Assembly (NCBI GenBank): GCA_910586605.1
Contig: CAJUJR010000120.1
Location: forward strand, 1 to 6,032
Source of the DNA: an uncultured Lachnospiraceae bacterium
GTDB lineage: Bacteria > Bacillota > Clostridia > Lachnospirales > Lachnospiraceae
DNA: 6,032 bases
Direction: 5' to 3'
Of this stretch, positions 5,976 through 6,032 are shown one piece after another. A program made the translations under genes and the position numbers. The notes below the pieces were generated by a model, which was given only the letters and a program-made list of their open reading frames with translations, was not told the origin of the DNA and ran no database searches. How positions within the stretch are numbered: position 1 is the stretch's first letter; each line of letters begins with the position of its first letter.

Positions 5976-6032
5976 TATATTACTCCGGCGGTTAAATGTC
6001 GATGAATTTTACGCAGAATAAATTTTCATCTG
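5976..6032. other. Right-edge intergenic tail with an imperfect hairpin
   Basis: I see no gene starting here. An imperfect inverted repeat pairs GATGAATTT (6001-6009) with AAATTTTCATC near the right edge (about 6020-6030), with a two-base bulge. It could be the terminator of a gene beyond the edge, but no U-run of note follows it. On the minus strand a frame ends at a TAA near 6012, which might be the last codons of an upstream gene; too little is visible to tell. Confidence 0.2.

Overview
The window looks like a chromosomal segment of a low-to-moderate GC Firmicute, most likely a gut Lachnospiraceae (Blautia/Dorea/Clostridium XIVa-like). This is inferred from strong GGAGG-type ribosome sites, AT-rich intergenic DNA, a lysine-rich FN3-like tail on a secreted enzyme, and a type of palindromic intergenic repeat I associate with that family. 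No rRNA, tRNA, CRISPR array or transposase gene is visible.

Layout, left to right. (1) 76-1035, minus strand: a lipoprotein of the ZnuA/AdcA-type metal-binding family, with no transporter partner in the window. Its leader (about 1044-1143) contains three hairpins and a possible 22-codon upstream ORF whose stop overlaps an alternative start of the lipoprotein. (2) 1202-1355: a near-perfect 154-bp palindrome flanked by TTA on both sides. It lies between divergent genes and resembles a MITE. (3) 1472-2038, plus strand: a six-helix DUF308/HdeD-type membrane protein with its own promoter and a downstream hairpin. (4) 2321-4984, plus strand: a secreted, YgjK-like GH63 glucosidase with a C-terminal FN3-like domain. 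(5) 5001-5041: a 20-bp perfect hairpin that separates this gene from a convergent regulator. (6) 5042-5881, minus strand: an AraC-type activator fused to a GyrI-like effector-binding domain. A perfectly placed internal Shine-Dalgarno and ATG lie exactly at the domain boundary.

Each gene appears to be its own transcription unit: 1 and 3 are divergent, and 4 and 6 are convergent. Nothing shows that they share a pathway. The enzyme is probably used to take terminal glucose off extracellular oligosaccharides, the lipoprotein to capture a divalent metal, and the regulator to answer a small hydrophobic or cationic ligand. The items most worth a second look are the possible two-product regulator gene, the palindromic element, and the structured leader of the lipoprotein gene.
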